Origin: Phialocephala subalpina
Lineage: Eukaryota; Ascomycota; Leotiomycetes; Helotiales; Mollisiaceae
NCBI GenBank assembly: GCA_900073065.1
Contig: FJOG01000039.1
Span: 85,964 to 149,963, forward strand
DNA length: 64,000 nucleotides
Direction: 5' to 3'
Every line of letters starts with the position of its first letter. The first letter of the stretch is position 1. The notes under the pieces are model-generated. The model saw nothing but the letters and a program-made list of their open reading frames with translations. It had not been told where the DNA came from and did not search any database. The position numbers were made by a program, and so were the translations under genes. Positions 1-10,687 of the stretch are shown here, piece after piece.

Positions 1-262
1 CGAGAATAGGATAGAGACTATCCAGTATGGGGAATGGATAGTCGTTGATGTTAACTTTGTTCAAATAGGTTTTGGGGCCCCAGACGTAGGAGACGGCGTT
101 GAAGCGAGTGTGTTTATCGGAGAGCGGGAAATGTTCTAGCCACCCGATTATGGAGCCCAAGGGTGTTCTTTGAAGACGAAGGAGGCGGATCGTGGAGACG
201 GAGGTGTTGAGTGGGGTGTATGGGAAAGGCTGATGCGGGGTTTGCCTGCTCGTGACTTGCAT
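1..262 (-). CDS. HET-domain (heterokaryon incompatibility) protein, 5' part only
   Basis: An open frame runs leftwards from an ATG at 262 off the window edge, giving 87 codons without a stop. It contains the start of a HET domain: a leader of the type TIRLLRLQ, then FNAVSYVWGP followed by a segment matching the second conserved HET block (VNINDYPFPILDSL). HET-domain proteins are known to trigger growth arrest or cell death when incompatible hyphae fuse, and they usually carry this domain at the N terminus, as here. The frame is also open for some distance upstream of 262 without another clear ATG, so the exact start or a 5' exon is uncertain. The rest of the gene, including any C-terminal module, lies outside the window. 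Confidence 0.8.
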   Translation of the reverse strand, partial: MQVTSRQTPHQPFPYTPLNTSVSTIRLLRLQRTPLGSIIGWLEHFPLSDKHTRFNAVSYVWGPKTYLNKVNINDYPFPILDSLYPIL

Positions 263-748
263 CTTTGTGAATGGGATATCGGGGGGTTCGGAACATATGA
301 GACATGAAGTATGCGACCAGTTCAGAAGTGAAGGAGATGATAGGCGTTGAAAGACCATTAGGCAACGAGGCTGCTAATACTCGAGTATGCTGCCTTGCCA
401 GTATGCAAGTCAGCCTCGACTGCAGGGTCTTGACCAATGAGAATTGCTTGTCGAACTTCATCTTTCTGCTTCAAAAATGTTCGGCGAAGAGATCCTTAAG
501 TGACAAATGACAAATAGAAAATCGATGAACAGTCAAATGAAGGACTTTTGAGATGTCAATGCACGTGTTGATCTCCAAAGGCAGTCGAGAAAACTCTTCG
601 CCGTCTTCGGCTGCTGATGGCACTAGCATCCCTGCTTCCCGGCACACAAAAAACAGCCACAAAAGGACTTCAACAACTTCAAAACGATGAAATCCTAACG
701 TAACTAAACACTTCGTAAAGCCTGTAGATGCAAAAAAAGGAAGGCTGC
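263..748. other. Spacer between HET gene and tRNA
   Basis: Short ORFs on both strands show no recognisable domain. This is probably the 5' flank of the HET gene, and I see nothing else in it. Confidence 0.5.
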
Positions 749-847
749 TGATCACTACGAGGGTCGAACTCGCGACCTTGGCGTCTCAATATTGATCAAT
801 GATCAATTGTATTAGCACCACGCTCTAACCAACTGAGCTAAGCGATC
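749..847 (-). tRNA. tRNA-Ile (anticodon AAT) with a 25-nt intron
   Basis: Read on the minus strand, a complete cloverleaf forms. The acceptor stem is GATCGCT with AGTGATC (7 pairs, one G-U) and the discriminator is A at 749. The D arm is GCTC-loop-GAGC, the anticodon stem is TGGTG with CGCCA, the variable loop is AGGTC, and the T arm is GCGAG-TTCGACC-CTCGT. The anticodon loop reads C-T-A-A-T-A, then a 25-nt insertion, then A. The intron therefore sits one base 3' of the AAT anticodon, the canonical position for nuclear tRNA introns. The mature length without CCA is 74. AAT-Ile is the major isoleucine tRNA of eukaryotes. Confidence 0.95.
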
Positions 848-1398
848 TGATTGGTTGTTGTTGATACCGTGGAAAATGTTATTTAAAAATATACTGACTG
901 CAGCGCAAGTGTGCGGTGTTGAGGGGAATAGTGGAGCCTCAGGACTCACGTGCCATGAAATTTAACCTTGGCCTATCAGAAAGGTTCTTGGGTTCCAGGG
1001 CAATCACCGCATTCTACAAGTTCTCGAAGGTATCATACAGTTTCAGTCTTGTAGGATTATGCTTGAAACACCTTTGAAAGGCCAAGTCTTCGGGAAGGGG
1101 GCAGAAAGGGCTTTAGCGAGAATAGCTTCTAGCACCTGGCACCCACACTTCAAGCTCAGGTTACGTTGATACAGATTTATTTATAAAGATACGCAACATG
1201 TTTATTATGAATTTCAGTGGCACAAGCACATCAAAACAGTAATTTGATTGGAAAATCTGTACAGCAACGCACTGACACAGGTCCATCTGTCACCAGCCCG
1301 ATGAATGAGAACTCAAGAGACGGACTTTCAGGGTATAAGATTCATATGATCCAAGGAGATAGACCTTAATCCCTTCTGCTTCAAACTTGGCTTTGATA
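848..1398. other. Spacer between tRNA and dioxygenase 3' end
   Basis: No credible coding frame on either strand. It should hold the 3' untranslated region and polyadenylation signals of the dioxygenase gene. Confidence 0.5.
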
Positions 1399-2626
1399 TC
1401 ACGCTCTTGGCAAGCCTAGCGCTTCTCGCCGAGAAGTCGAAGCCGGATCCAAATACGGCTGCTCACCGATCGAACTGGCCCTAATTCCCGTTCTCACAGC
1501 TCCCTCCACCAAATGGGTATCAGGCTATTAAAGTCAGCATTTACCCATTCTTGAGGGGCAAAAGATCACTTACCGTAGCAGCATGCCAAACACAGCTATT
1601 GTTCCAGATCGCCGCAGCACCTTTCGTCCAATGCATCCTCGCCACACAATCATGATTCAAAGTAATCAATATCATGATATACTCCCTGATCATTCGATCC
1701 TCATACTCGTACACATCATTGATTTTTGTAACATGGAGTCCAACCCCTGCAAAGATAGACTTCCAGCCTGTTTGTCTGTTGGTGCGAACCACAGGATGGA
1801 CAGGTGCGAATTCATCTCCAACATTGAGTGGTGAACCGCGCGGCGACATGACTTCATACCCACCTGCGGTACAAGCTGATCGAAAGACCGGTTGAGCACA
1901 GGTCGCGGTCAAGGTATCGAGGAAGGCGCGCATGGGTGGGGAGATGCGATCGTAGACTTCGTAGCCTGAGCACCATAAGGTGTCGCCACCGTGAGGCGGA
2001 GTTTCTTCCATAATCAAACAGCTGAAATCTGATGGGCAGATTTCGAAAGTAGCTGCAATTTCATATTGGTCAGTAAGTGTAGGTGAGACAGGAGAGAGTT
2101 CTCAGACCATCGCTGTGCCATTCTCTACTCAAATTCTTGGGCTCTTTCGAATCTTTGCCAGCCATGGTCTTGTAAAGCTTCTTTGCAGCTTCTGAATTTA
2201 TCACATATCTGTTTCTGTTCAGCTTCGTATTCCTTTGCTAAAAGATTCGACTTACATATTCTCATCAGTCTCCCCATTTCCCATCGGGATGTTCCCCGGA
2301 TCTCGGTACAGTGGATGAACATGCAACCCATTCTCCTTCGGCCTCCCACTCAACTTTCCCACCAGATCCGTAAATTCCTTCAATTCATCAACAGTTAGAT
2401 CTTGCTGATTCTCTCTGAAAAACACAACTCCTCGCTCGCTGATGATCACCGCCAAGTCACGGATCTGCTCCTCCGCATTAGAAGCATGAAGAATGTCCTT
2501 TATCTTTGCTTTCGTATACTCTCTTCCGATGATTGGAGTGACTTCCACAAATTCGAGATGGTCTAGAGAACCGCCGTATGTCATGGGCTTGTAACGGAGT
2601 TCGTGATCTGGGTCTGCTGCAATCAT
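1399..2626 (-). CDS. TauD/TfdA-family 2-oxoglutarate-dependent dioxygenase
   Basis: Four exons fit: 2626-2256, 2208-2108, 2052-1574 and 1524-1399. The three introns (47, 55 and 49 nt) are GT-AG and the exon lengths sum to 359 codons, giving 358 residues. Fe(II)/2-oxoglutarate enzymes of this family oxidise sulfonates, taurine-like compounds or related small acids. The facial-triad ligands are visible as REWHSD (H155 and D157, across the exon 2/3 border) and the distal His in VWHAAT (about H314). An Arg about 14 residues later is suitable for the 2-oxoglutarate carboxylate. The block PPHGGDTLW and the segment GWKSIFAGVGLHV are typical of fungal members. The start ATG has A at -3. The second intron has a weak donor (GTCTGA), supported by the HSD motif it restores. 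It is divergent from the sugar porter at 3439. The substrate cannot be read from the sequence. Confidence 0.88.
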
Positions 2627-3438
2627 TTTGCTGTCGATGTCTTCTATGTTTGAAAACCTCTAGCTCGTCAGCCTCTTTTGACTCCGACTCCTCTCGCTTT
2701 AATATAATACAAATACTCGCTGCAACTCGGATACTGTGCCGTAAAGTGTTATTCGGATAGTGGGGTGTTGTAACTGCCGAATTTTCTCCTCCTGTGGGGC
2801 TACACAGAGATCCTGTCAGCTGCAGCCTCCTCTCTTGGGAACTTCGGGGAGTAACTTGGCAATTATTCTTGTCTCTTCATTTGTTCTTGTGTAACGGATG
2901 TCAGTATCCGTATCCAACAAACTGTCAGCCGTCACTTATATACCTCGTTTTTACCCCAACTCCCCAATTGCGGGGGTGGGGCCCTGGTGCAAGACCCTGT
3001 CTTGGAATGCATTGCTTACACTTACCTGAACCTGTTACTGATCTCTGCTCAAACTGGATCGCAGATGGAAGTAGTGTTCCATTATAACCCATCTTTGAAG
3101 TGCGGGGTCGCTAAGTGTTCCAACTCGACGTTTCCTAGACTCGAGCAGCATGACAGCGGCGAGCCCCACATCTACAGCAGAACTTCATCTCAACTCCCAT
3201 ATTCATCCCCGGTTACCTTCCAAATGCCAAGAATAGGATTACCAACAGGACGGCACGATCTCGGGGAGTGAAAACGTGGTAGTAGCTGGGACAGCCATGC
3301 GCTCATGCTTAGGATTCGGCTGGGATAGGGGTTGAGGACAGGCAGATATCCATATGTAGAGATCTTCGCTGCTTCTTTTCCTTTTGCCGCCAGAATATCA
3401 ACTTCGACTGTTTTTGGAAACCTCGTCCAGTTGCAACA
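2627..3438. promoter_or_regulatory. Shared divergent promoter region, dioxygenase / sugar porter
   Basis: 812 bp separate two divergently oriented start codons, and no gene is seen inside. Both promoters must lie here, which makes co-regulation possible. No specific operator was identified. Confidence 0.55.
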
Positions 3439-5328
3439 ATGCGCGCTGTACCCATCTCTGCCAACCCTCTCAAGCTCGACGTGAGAAGTCATAGGAAATG
3501 TCTTACCATCTGTTTCTTCCTCACAATGGGCACCTTCCAGTATGGACTTGACTATGCCCTCGTCGGAGGATTTCTTTCGTGAGTATTTGATGTCTGACAG
3601 CGAAGTTCGTAGCTCATATTTAGTCAGCATGCCTGGATTTCTTGAAGTGTACGGGTACTACTCGCCAACGTTGAAGAAGTGGAACATCGACGTAAGCCCT
3701 CGGTCCAAGCTAGAGAACTTGACTAAATTGCGTCTAGCCCACTGTCCAACAACTCATTTCCTCCCTCATGACAATCGGCACTTTCCTCTCATCTCTCCTG
3801 GTCGGCCCTCTCAGCGCCAAGTTCGGACGAAGACACGGATTATGGGCAGCAGCAGTTCTCAATACCGTCGCCACCGCGATCATGCTCGGTACCACAAGCG
3901 TTGGCGCTCTCTATGTGGCACGTCTCATTCTCGGTACCTTCCCTCTCTTCCACCCAATCCGAGTTTCTGGAGACTGACTTTGGAATAGGTGTCTCAGTTG
4001 GCTGGTTCTTCACCTTCTCCCAACTCTACGTCCACGAAGCAGCACCTGCTCATCTCCGTGGCGTCGTCTTCGGATTTTACCAAGTGATGTTGTCCGTTGG
4101 TTCAATCGTTGGCGCTTCCGTCGATTTCGGAACCCACACTATGTTCAACAAACGTTCTTACCAAATCCCGCTTGCCATATTCTTCGTCGCTCCCACGATA
4201 CAATCGATCATGATTATATTCTTCCCCGAGAGCCCGAGATGGCTGATGGTTATGGGTCGCGAACAGGAAGCAGAAAAGGCATTGAGAAAATTGAGAGACA
4301 CCGCTATTGATGAGCATCAATTCCTGGCTGAGTTGAATGAGATCAAGGGATCGACGAGAGATCAGCTGGAAAAGAATAAGAAGTGGTTGTGGTTGGAGAT
4401 GTGGCGTGGAACGAATTTGAGACGGACATTACTCTGTCTCTCTGTTGTTTGCTTTCATGCTGCGAATGGTGAGTAGTCACCCTTGCCTCACGAATCTCGG
4501 TTGTCCGAAGCTCACTTACATTCTAGGATCTTCATGGGTCAACATCTACACAACTTACTTTCTTACAATCGCTGGTGTGACTAACGCATTTGCGATGTCT
4601 GTCATGATAACCTGTATCGGTCTCATAGGCTGCCTCTTCAGTATTGCGTTCACTCGCTACATGGATCGCCGCACCGTAATGATGATAGGTTGCTCAGCCT
4701 GTGCCATCTGTCAGCTCATGATGGCCGTTGTTTGGACCGTAAAGCCTGGATCTGAGGTAGCAGGGAGATGTGTCGTAGCTTTCATCTCGCTCTTTACTTT
4801 CTTCTACGTTGCGTACTGTAAGTGAAATTTTAAGTTCAGAAATAACAACAGAGGTTGACAAGAAAAACAGCGCCGACAGCTTGGCTCGTGGGCGGCGAAC
4901 TTCCCAACAACCAACTTCGGCCGTTTACCTACGGTCTCGCCACAGCATTGAACTTCGTCGGAAATTGGCTTGGAACATTCACAGCACCTTATTTCATCAA
5001 CCCTGCTAAACTTGGATGGAGTGCAAAGTATGGATACATCTGGTTCGGGACGAATGCATTGCTCGTTCTCTTTACCATATTCTTCATTCCGGAAACACGT
5101 GATCGGACTTTGGAAGAGGTGCATGAGATGTTTGAGAACAAAGTGCCGACGCATAAGTTCAAGACTTATGTTTGTACGGGCGTTGAAACTTATGGAAAGG
5201 AAGGAGCTGCGAAGGCGGATGGCTTGACGAAGAGGAAGTCATTCGAACAAGGTGATGAGAAGACCGGGGCGGAATTTGAACATCTCGAGACCCACTCGGC
5301 GAGAAGCTCAAACAAGCAGGATGTTTGA
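3439..5328 (+). CDS. MFS sugar porter (SP family) transporter
   Basis: Six exons: 3439-3578, 3628-3691, 3738-3933, 3989-4468, 4527-4817 and 4871-5328. All introns are GT-AG, and the sum is 543 codons (542 residues). The protein has the sugar-porter layout of 12 membrane spans. AKFGRRHGLW is the loop 2-3 motif, and RLILGVSVGWFFTFSQLYVHE crosses an exon border. PESPRWLM ends span 6, and PETRDRTLEEV follows span 12. The long central cytoplasmic loop between spans 6 and 7 is present. It would import a hexose or oligosaccharide with protons at the plasma membrane; the sugar is unknown. An AATAAA-like signal lies about 15 bp after the stop. The N terminus is short but includes the expected first span (FQYGLDYALVGGF). 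Confidence 0.9.
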
Positions 5329-5421
5329 GAAGTTAGTGTAACAAAATAAAGAAATAAGGATGTATGACTGCTCAATATCAACGCTCAAATAACAATACTT
5401 GCACCCCATACACGTCGACAC

Positions 5422-6531
5422 TCAAGTAGTGATTCCCAGATTCGCCCTCCAAACCCTCCTCTCCTCCTTCAAGCTTGCCTTCACAAAAATGATCGTCATG
5501 AGGACGAATATGGCTGTCCAAATATACGGCAAGCCCCATCCGACTCCGAAGGCGACTTGCTCCTCGAGCGAAAATATCAAGATCGTAGTAATGATCGCGA
5601 TCCCCATAAACCCGACACCCCAAACCCAATTCAGTCTCTCAATCATCCTGCGGAACAAGGCACTCGATTCATATCGCCTGATAACTGAAAGACGAGCGGC
5701 CAGCTCACCCCGCGCTTCGATCGCAGCCGAGTCTTCGATGATCGCGAGAAGTGCGGGGCGAAATGGAGAGCCTTTCGGAGTCGAGGACATTTCAAAAGGA
5801 AGTGGAACTCGGAAGTGTGTCAGGGTCGATGTGAGGAGGAATAGAATACCAAGGTAGTAGCAGATAATGGCAGATGGTAGGGTGCAGATTCGGAGGAGAG
5901 GGTCTTCTGGTGCCATTCCAATGACGAGGACAATTTCGAAGATGGAAGCGCAGATGGCGAAGTTGGCGTTTGTGAATTCGAGCTGAATTTCTGTTAGCCT
6001 TTGGGAGAATGAGTATGGGGGGTAAAAGTAGGGGCATCCTACCAGTCGCCATTTCCGCTGCCATCCAATGGGCCCGTATCGGCTTGAACATTTGAATATC
6101 AATCTGATGCAGCGATGCGTGAAATGTGCAAATGTCATCATGCAATACAGACAGGTGATGACAAGAAGAACTGTCTTTGCATCAGTCGAGAATTCTAGCG
6201 CAGATGGCGAAGTTGGCGTTTGTGAATTCGAGCTGAATTTCTGTTAGCCTTTGGGAGAATGAGTATGGGGGGTAAAAGTAGGGGCATCCTACCAGTCGCC
6301 ATTTCCGCTGCCATCCAATGGGCCCGTATCGGCTTGAACATTTGAATATCAATCTGATGCAGCGATGCGTGAAATGTGCAAATGTCATCATGCAATACAG
6401 ACAGGTGATGACAAGAAGAACTGTCTTTGCATCAGTCGAGAATTCTTCCTCAACTCATAATCGTCCTGTAGAATTGTCCACGACCCATTCAGCTTGGCCT
6501 TCGGAGGCACTGCCGTACTTTCCTGTGCCAT
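5422..6531 (-). pseudogene. Multi-span membrane protein gene interrupted by a tandem duplication
   Basis: The 3' part (6141 down to 5422) is one open frame with about four or five hydrophobic spans, such as FAICASIFEIVLVIGMA, an IICYYLGILFLL segment and a final span around PYIWTAIFVLMTIIFV. A plausible 5' exon begins with ATG at 6531 (MAQESTAVPPKAKLNGSW). Between them lies an exact 250-bp tandem duplication. Because 250 is not a multiple of three, reading through the 5' copy hits a stop just after the junction (ICARILD then stop). A possible 52-nt intron (GTAGGATG to CTAACAG) lies in each copy at 5991-6042 and 6241-6292. The true 5' exon structure remains unresolved because three frames are partly open. 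The family is not recognised. The gene could be intact if the duplication is an assembly error or is removed by splicing. Confidence 0.5.
5947..6446. repeat. Perfect 250-bp direct tandem duplication
   Basis: Bases 5947-6196 and 6197-6446 are identical over all 250 positions and abut without a spacer; the flanks differ immediately outside. The unit begins AGCGCAGATGGCGAAG and ends CAGTCGAGAATTCT. It lies inside the membrane-protein gene. Confidence 0.95.
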
Positions 6532-7129
6532 CGATCCTCCTTGATTAAATTCTCCTCTCGTTGTCTGTGTCGTTGTTGGTACATTGTGGAAGAGAGAGAG
6601 CAGAAGAAAGGTCGTGAACAAACAGAGGGGTCGGGTTGATATTATTGTCCGTATCCCTTTCGTATCATCGCCGCGTCATTGTGTCTCAAAACTCAGCCTC
6701 CCGTGCATCCAGTTGTTCGGGAGACATCGTGCTGGTTTCATTGGAGTTCGCAGGGGCGGCGGCGTTCAAGAGATCTGTGTTTTCGGGAGGATGAGCGTCC
6801 CGGGTCCGAACCGAGTGTTCGGCTATAAAAAGCTTAGCTTCAGGGGCGGTGTTCTTTGAAGGGTGCTGTTCGATGTGAGGTTGCTTGCTTAGAAAGATAT
6901 ATTATTGAACGGATGTATGCACTCCATTGCCGAAGCTTGCTAGGACCTAGCCTCCCTTTACTGCTCACATATCATGAGTTGAAAAATCCATGGTGGAAGG
7001 CGAAGACCCACTTCTGCTCCGAAGACCAATCAGAAATGGGGGCTCGTAAACTTAAACCAACCATCTCAAAAAATATACCATCTACAACTTCACCTTATGT
7101 CCAACATAATGTACCAGACCATACCCTGA
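6532..7129. other. Spacer / divergent promoters
   Basis: Lies between the start regions of the membrane-protein gene (minus) and the Zn2Cys6 regulator (plus). A TATAAA-like element is at about 6824-6830 (GGCTATAAAAAGC). Small ORFs here have no recognisable content. Confidence 0.45.
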
Positions 7130-9510
7130 ATGTCTTCAAGCACAGGCGACCCGCAAAAGAAACCTAGGTGGACGAGGAGATCTGCCCCACGCACCCGCAG
7201 CGGATGTGCGACATGCAAGCACGTACCCTGCAATCCCGTCGTATATGTTCATGCTGACACTTCAAAAGAATCCGCCGCGTGAAGTGTGATGAGAGAAAAC
7301 CCTTTTGCCGGCGCTGTGAGGCCTTTGGGATAGGCTGTGACGGCTATCCTGTTGAGCCAGAAAGGGCTCGCAGGGGAACAGCAGTCGTCAAAGCACAGGC
7401 TGCACTTCTACCACGACCTGTCATCCCACGCTCCATCCTGACATCCATTTTCGACAACGACTTAGAGAAGACATACTTCGACCTCTGGCATCTGTCTGCG
7501 CCACCCAGTGCACACGCATTCCTCGATTCCGGAGATTGGACGAAATTGATCCGACGCTCCATTCACATCCCATCAATTCGGTATGGCGTCGTCGCTGTTG
7601 GAGCTCTCGGTCTGGCTTTCGCAGAGGCCCACTCTCAACGGACAATATCATCTGGCTCCATACAGCATGATATTACAAACGCACATCATAAGATAGCAGT
7701 CAAATATTACGACAAAGCGGTCAAGCTGATGATGGAGGACATTGCTAGCGGCACTCAAGATCTGAGGACAACACTGATGACCTGTCTCATCATGCTCTGC
7801 TTCGAGTCATTCCATGGAAACTATCCCCTGGCAGTGGCCCAGATTCGTACAGGTACTGAGCTGATCTCAGAATGGAGATCCAGCTTGCCTGATGCACCGC
7901 CGTCAAATTACCCCTCACCAGACCCCACCACCGTCGAGCATGAGCTCGTCCAGGCTTTCGGTGGCCTCTCAATCCAGACCTTCTCCAATCCCGATCCCAG
8001 GCCAATGGATCGCCGTCAAGCCCTGAGACAAGAGGGGGTTGAATTATTGCGACACATGCCGAGTAAATTTACATCGGTCAAGATCGCACGCTCTTACTTG
8101 GAGCTGGTTTTGAAAAGCATAAGCGTTTTCCTCTCAGTTACAGGCGTGAAGATGTGGACTGAAAGCGAGCCAATTTTTGGCTCTTTGAAGTATCCTGAAA
8201 CGAAAGAGAAGGCAGCAGTTCCAACATTTCCATATCTCCCGGAAGACCATGATTCTCCAGATCAAAACCAGGAACATCTTGCCCATGGATCAGTGGTTCA
8301 ACATTTAGATCCTCCACTGGATCCAGATCTGTCTATGGCCTGGAGCTCAATTACCGGATCCGCGTCTCTGAAAAGCGCGACACCAGCATTCCTACACCCT
8401 CAATCTGAGCACCACCGATCCGTACATCAAATGGCCGACTTTGTTGATCCATCTGTGGTACCGGCTATGATACTTGATCCTTCAATGGAACAAGATCCAG
8501 TTTGGGCAGCGCGGGAAGCTATGAGCCGTCAGGCTCAGCCCGAAATACCAGGGCAGATGCCGCCACGCCTACCATTTGAGCAATGTGGACCCGAAGGTCA
8601 ACTTGACGAAAGCATCAATCCAGGGACTTTCGATGATTTTATGGCGATAGGGTGGGAAGCAAGAACCATTCAGCAACCCGACTTACAATTCAAGACAACC
8701 CCAATAATCCCAGGCTTACCATCTTCGGACCACAGATCAGAAGACCAAATCGCTGGTTGTCTTGCTCCAGGCACAATAGCCTTACCACTAGACTCATCCT
8801 CAACATCCCCATTTACGCGCTCGACGGATACATCAATTCCACAAATTGCGAACGAAAATTTCATCTCCCAGAACGCTCAAAAGGAATCCTCCCTTATGTA
8901 CCAAATCGACGAAATGAAACGCGAGGAGAATCTAGCGAAACTTCGACAGTGGGATCATGCATTCAGATCCATGGAAGGATATCGAGCATCGAAGGATGAG
9001 TCAGGGATGTTGCTTTTACGATTGCATTACAAAACTGCTATTTTTGCGCTGAGCTCGATCAGTCTGGATCCCATGGCCTATGACAAACATCATGACCTGA
9101 TGTACGAAATCGTCACCCTCTCTTCTCGAGTCCTCGGCGAATTTCAAAAATTGGGAGTTCCGTTCTTCACTCCCGATATTGGAGTTATCCTCCCTCTCTA
9201 TCTTGTGGGAATGAAGTGTCGGTTTCCAGATATCAGAGCTAGGATTGTCAATCTCTTGTTGAGAGAGAGTAGAAGGGAGGGGATCTGGGATAGTATTCTA
9301 GCGGGAAAGATCGTGGAGTGGGTGCAGAGTGTTGAGGAGAAATACATGGAAGGAGAAGGAGACAAGAAGGTCATACCGGGTTGGGCGAGAGTTGAGCCTG
9401 TTAACACGAGTTTCGACTTGCAGGAACGGAGAGCGACGGTTGTTTGTTTTCAGAAGACGGGGCCAGATGATCTGCTACCGAGGAAGAAGGAGGCTACTTT
9501 GTTGTGGTGA
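7130..9510 (+). CDS. Zn(II)2Cys6 fungal transcription factor
   Basis: Two exons, 7130-7218 and 7269-9510, give 777 codons (776 residues). The binuclear zinc cluster is complete: C26, C29, C36, C43, C46 and C53, spaced C-x2-C-x6-C-x6-C-x2-C-x6-C (GCATCKIRRVKC then FCRRCEAFGIGC). A basic N terminus precedes it. The middle and C-terminal part is the long, helix-rich fungal TF region; residues around 85-200 (DLWHLSAPPSAHAF onward) resemble the start of the DUF3468 type of regulatory domain. The intron falls exactly inside the zinc cluster after TGC AA, a usual site. However, only a GC donor (GCACGT) preserves the frame, because the nearby GT would shift it. No linker or coiled coil after the cluster is obvious. 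The target genes are not evident. The nearest neighbours are the broken membrane-protein gene upstream and a small unknown gene downstream. Confidence 0.87.
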
Positions 9511-10118
9511 TGGAATAGGCTTACCACCTTCGAACATTCATTGTAACATACATGGAAACCAGAACCAGAGCCTCCGACATACATCATTCCAAGTTTCTTC
9601 TCCATTTTCTTGTTCAGTACTTTTCAAGGCTCCGGGCATTGGGTCCAGATCCGACATCCCGCTCGCGAACAGCCCCAAAATGCAATTAACAATACTTCAA
9701 TAAATCGCGAGACTCCTTCAAACCCTCAGGATGACTAGGACGCCCGTAGCAAAGGAGACCATCAAGGGGCGCAGACCGGTACACCGTCACGTGATAGACA
9801 CCTACCTTTATTCTTTATTCGATACGTGCTGAAAATTCCGTGAAGAGGAATTTATACTTCTGGCACTGCCCAATTGGACCATCCTACGGCTTCAATATGC
9901 ATCTAGTAACTTAAATTTTTTTCAATTTTTTACAGCGAAAAATCTGTGGTATTTTCAAGATTTCGGCTGATGCAGCACTACAATTAGACGTCAAGGACCA
10001 ATGGCGAGGATGATCCGCTGCTGAGGCGGTAGTGATGAAGGCTCGCATTGAATACAACTTTCGAATTGTTTCTTAGTCTATCCAATTTCTAGTCTAGATG
10101 CACTCAAACCCCAATTAC
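9511..10118. other. Convergent intergenic region
   Basis: Holds the 3' ends of two convergent genes. Nothing else is recognisable. Confidence 0.45.
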
Positions 10119-10687
10119 TCAAAACCCCTCAACAAACCTGACACAAGTGACATCCCGGCTCACATCTTCATCTATCGCCTCCCCATTATTCCAGTTAACC
10201 TTAGCTCGTTCTTGGTAGTTGTCAAGCAAGGCCTTAGCTACTCTATCTAACTGAGCACAAGTAGCCGTACTCAAATCCAATAATTCACCACCGATCGAGA
10301 AGCCGTACCCAGTGTCGATAACATCGACGGGGCAGCATAGGAGTGGTGAAAGTAACCTTGTCACCAGTCTTTGGTCTTTCTCCAGCACGACCAACATGAG
10401 CTCCTGGATTCCGTATTTCTTCAAGTCGTGCATCAAGTCTTTTGTCTTACGCAAGTCGTCATCGGCGAGAGATTCGAGAAAGTAGTGGTACGGGACTGCT
10501 AATCCTTGTAACCAGAATGATTGATTAGTAAAGGCTTATGGATTCAATCGAGTTTATGCTTACGTTCGTCCTTGCTTTGCTCGCCAAAGTCCTTGATCCA
10601 GAAGACAGTACCGTGTCTCTCTTCAAACTTGATCTTTACCCCTCCAATACCACCAGTGTGGGTCGAATCATTGGCTCTTGTAGACAT
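10119..10687 (-). CDS. Small protein of unknown function
   Basis: Two exons, 10687-10564 and 10504-10119, are joined by a 59-nt GT-AG intron (GTAAGC donor, TTACAAG acceptor). They total 170 codons (169 residues). The start context is a run ending in CAAGG before ATG. No family is recognised. The protein looks soluble and mixed alpha/beta: an N-terminal stretch around KIKFEERHGTVFWIKDF, a central VVLEKDQRLVTRLL segment and a Cys-Cys pair (LLCCPVDVID). There is no signal peptide or membrane span. Splicing restores one continuous frame, which argues for a real gene. Confidence 0.65.
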
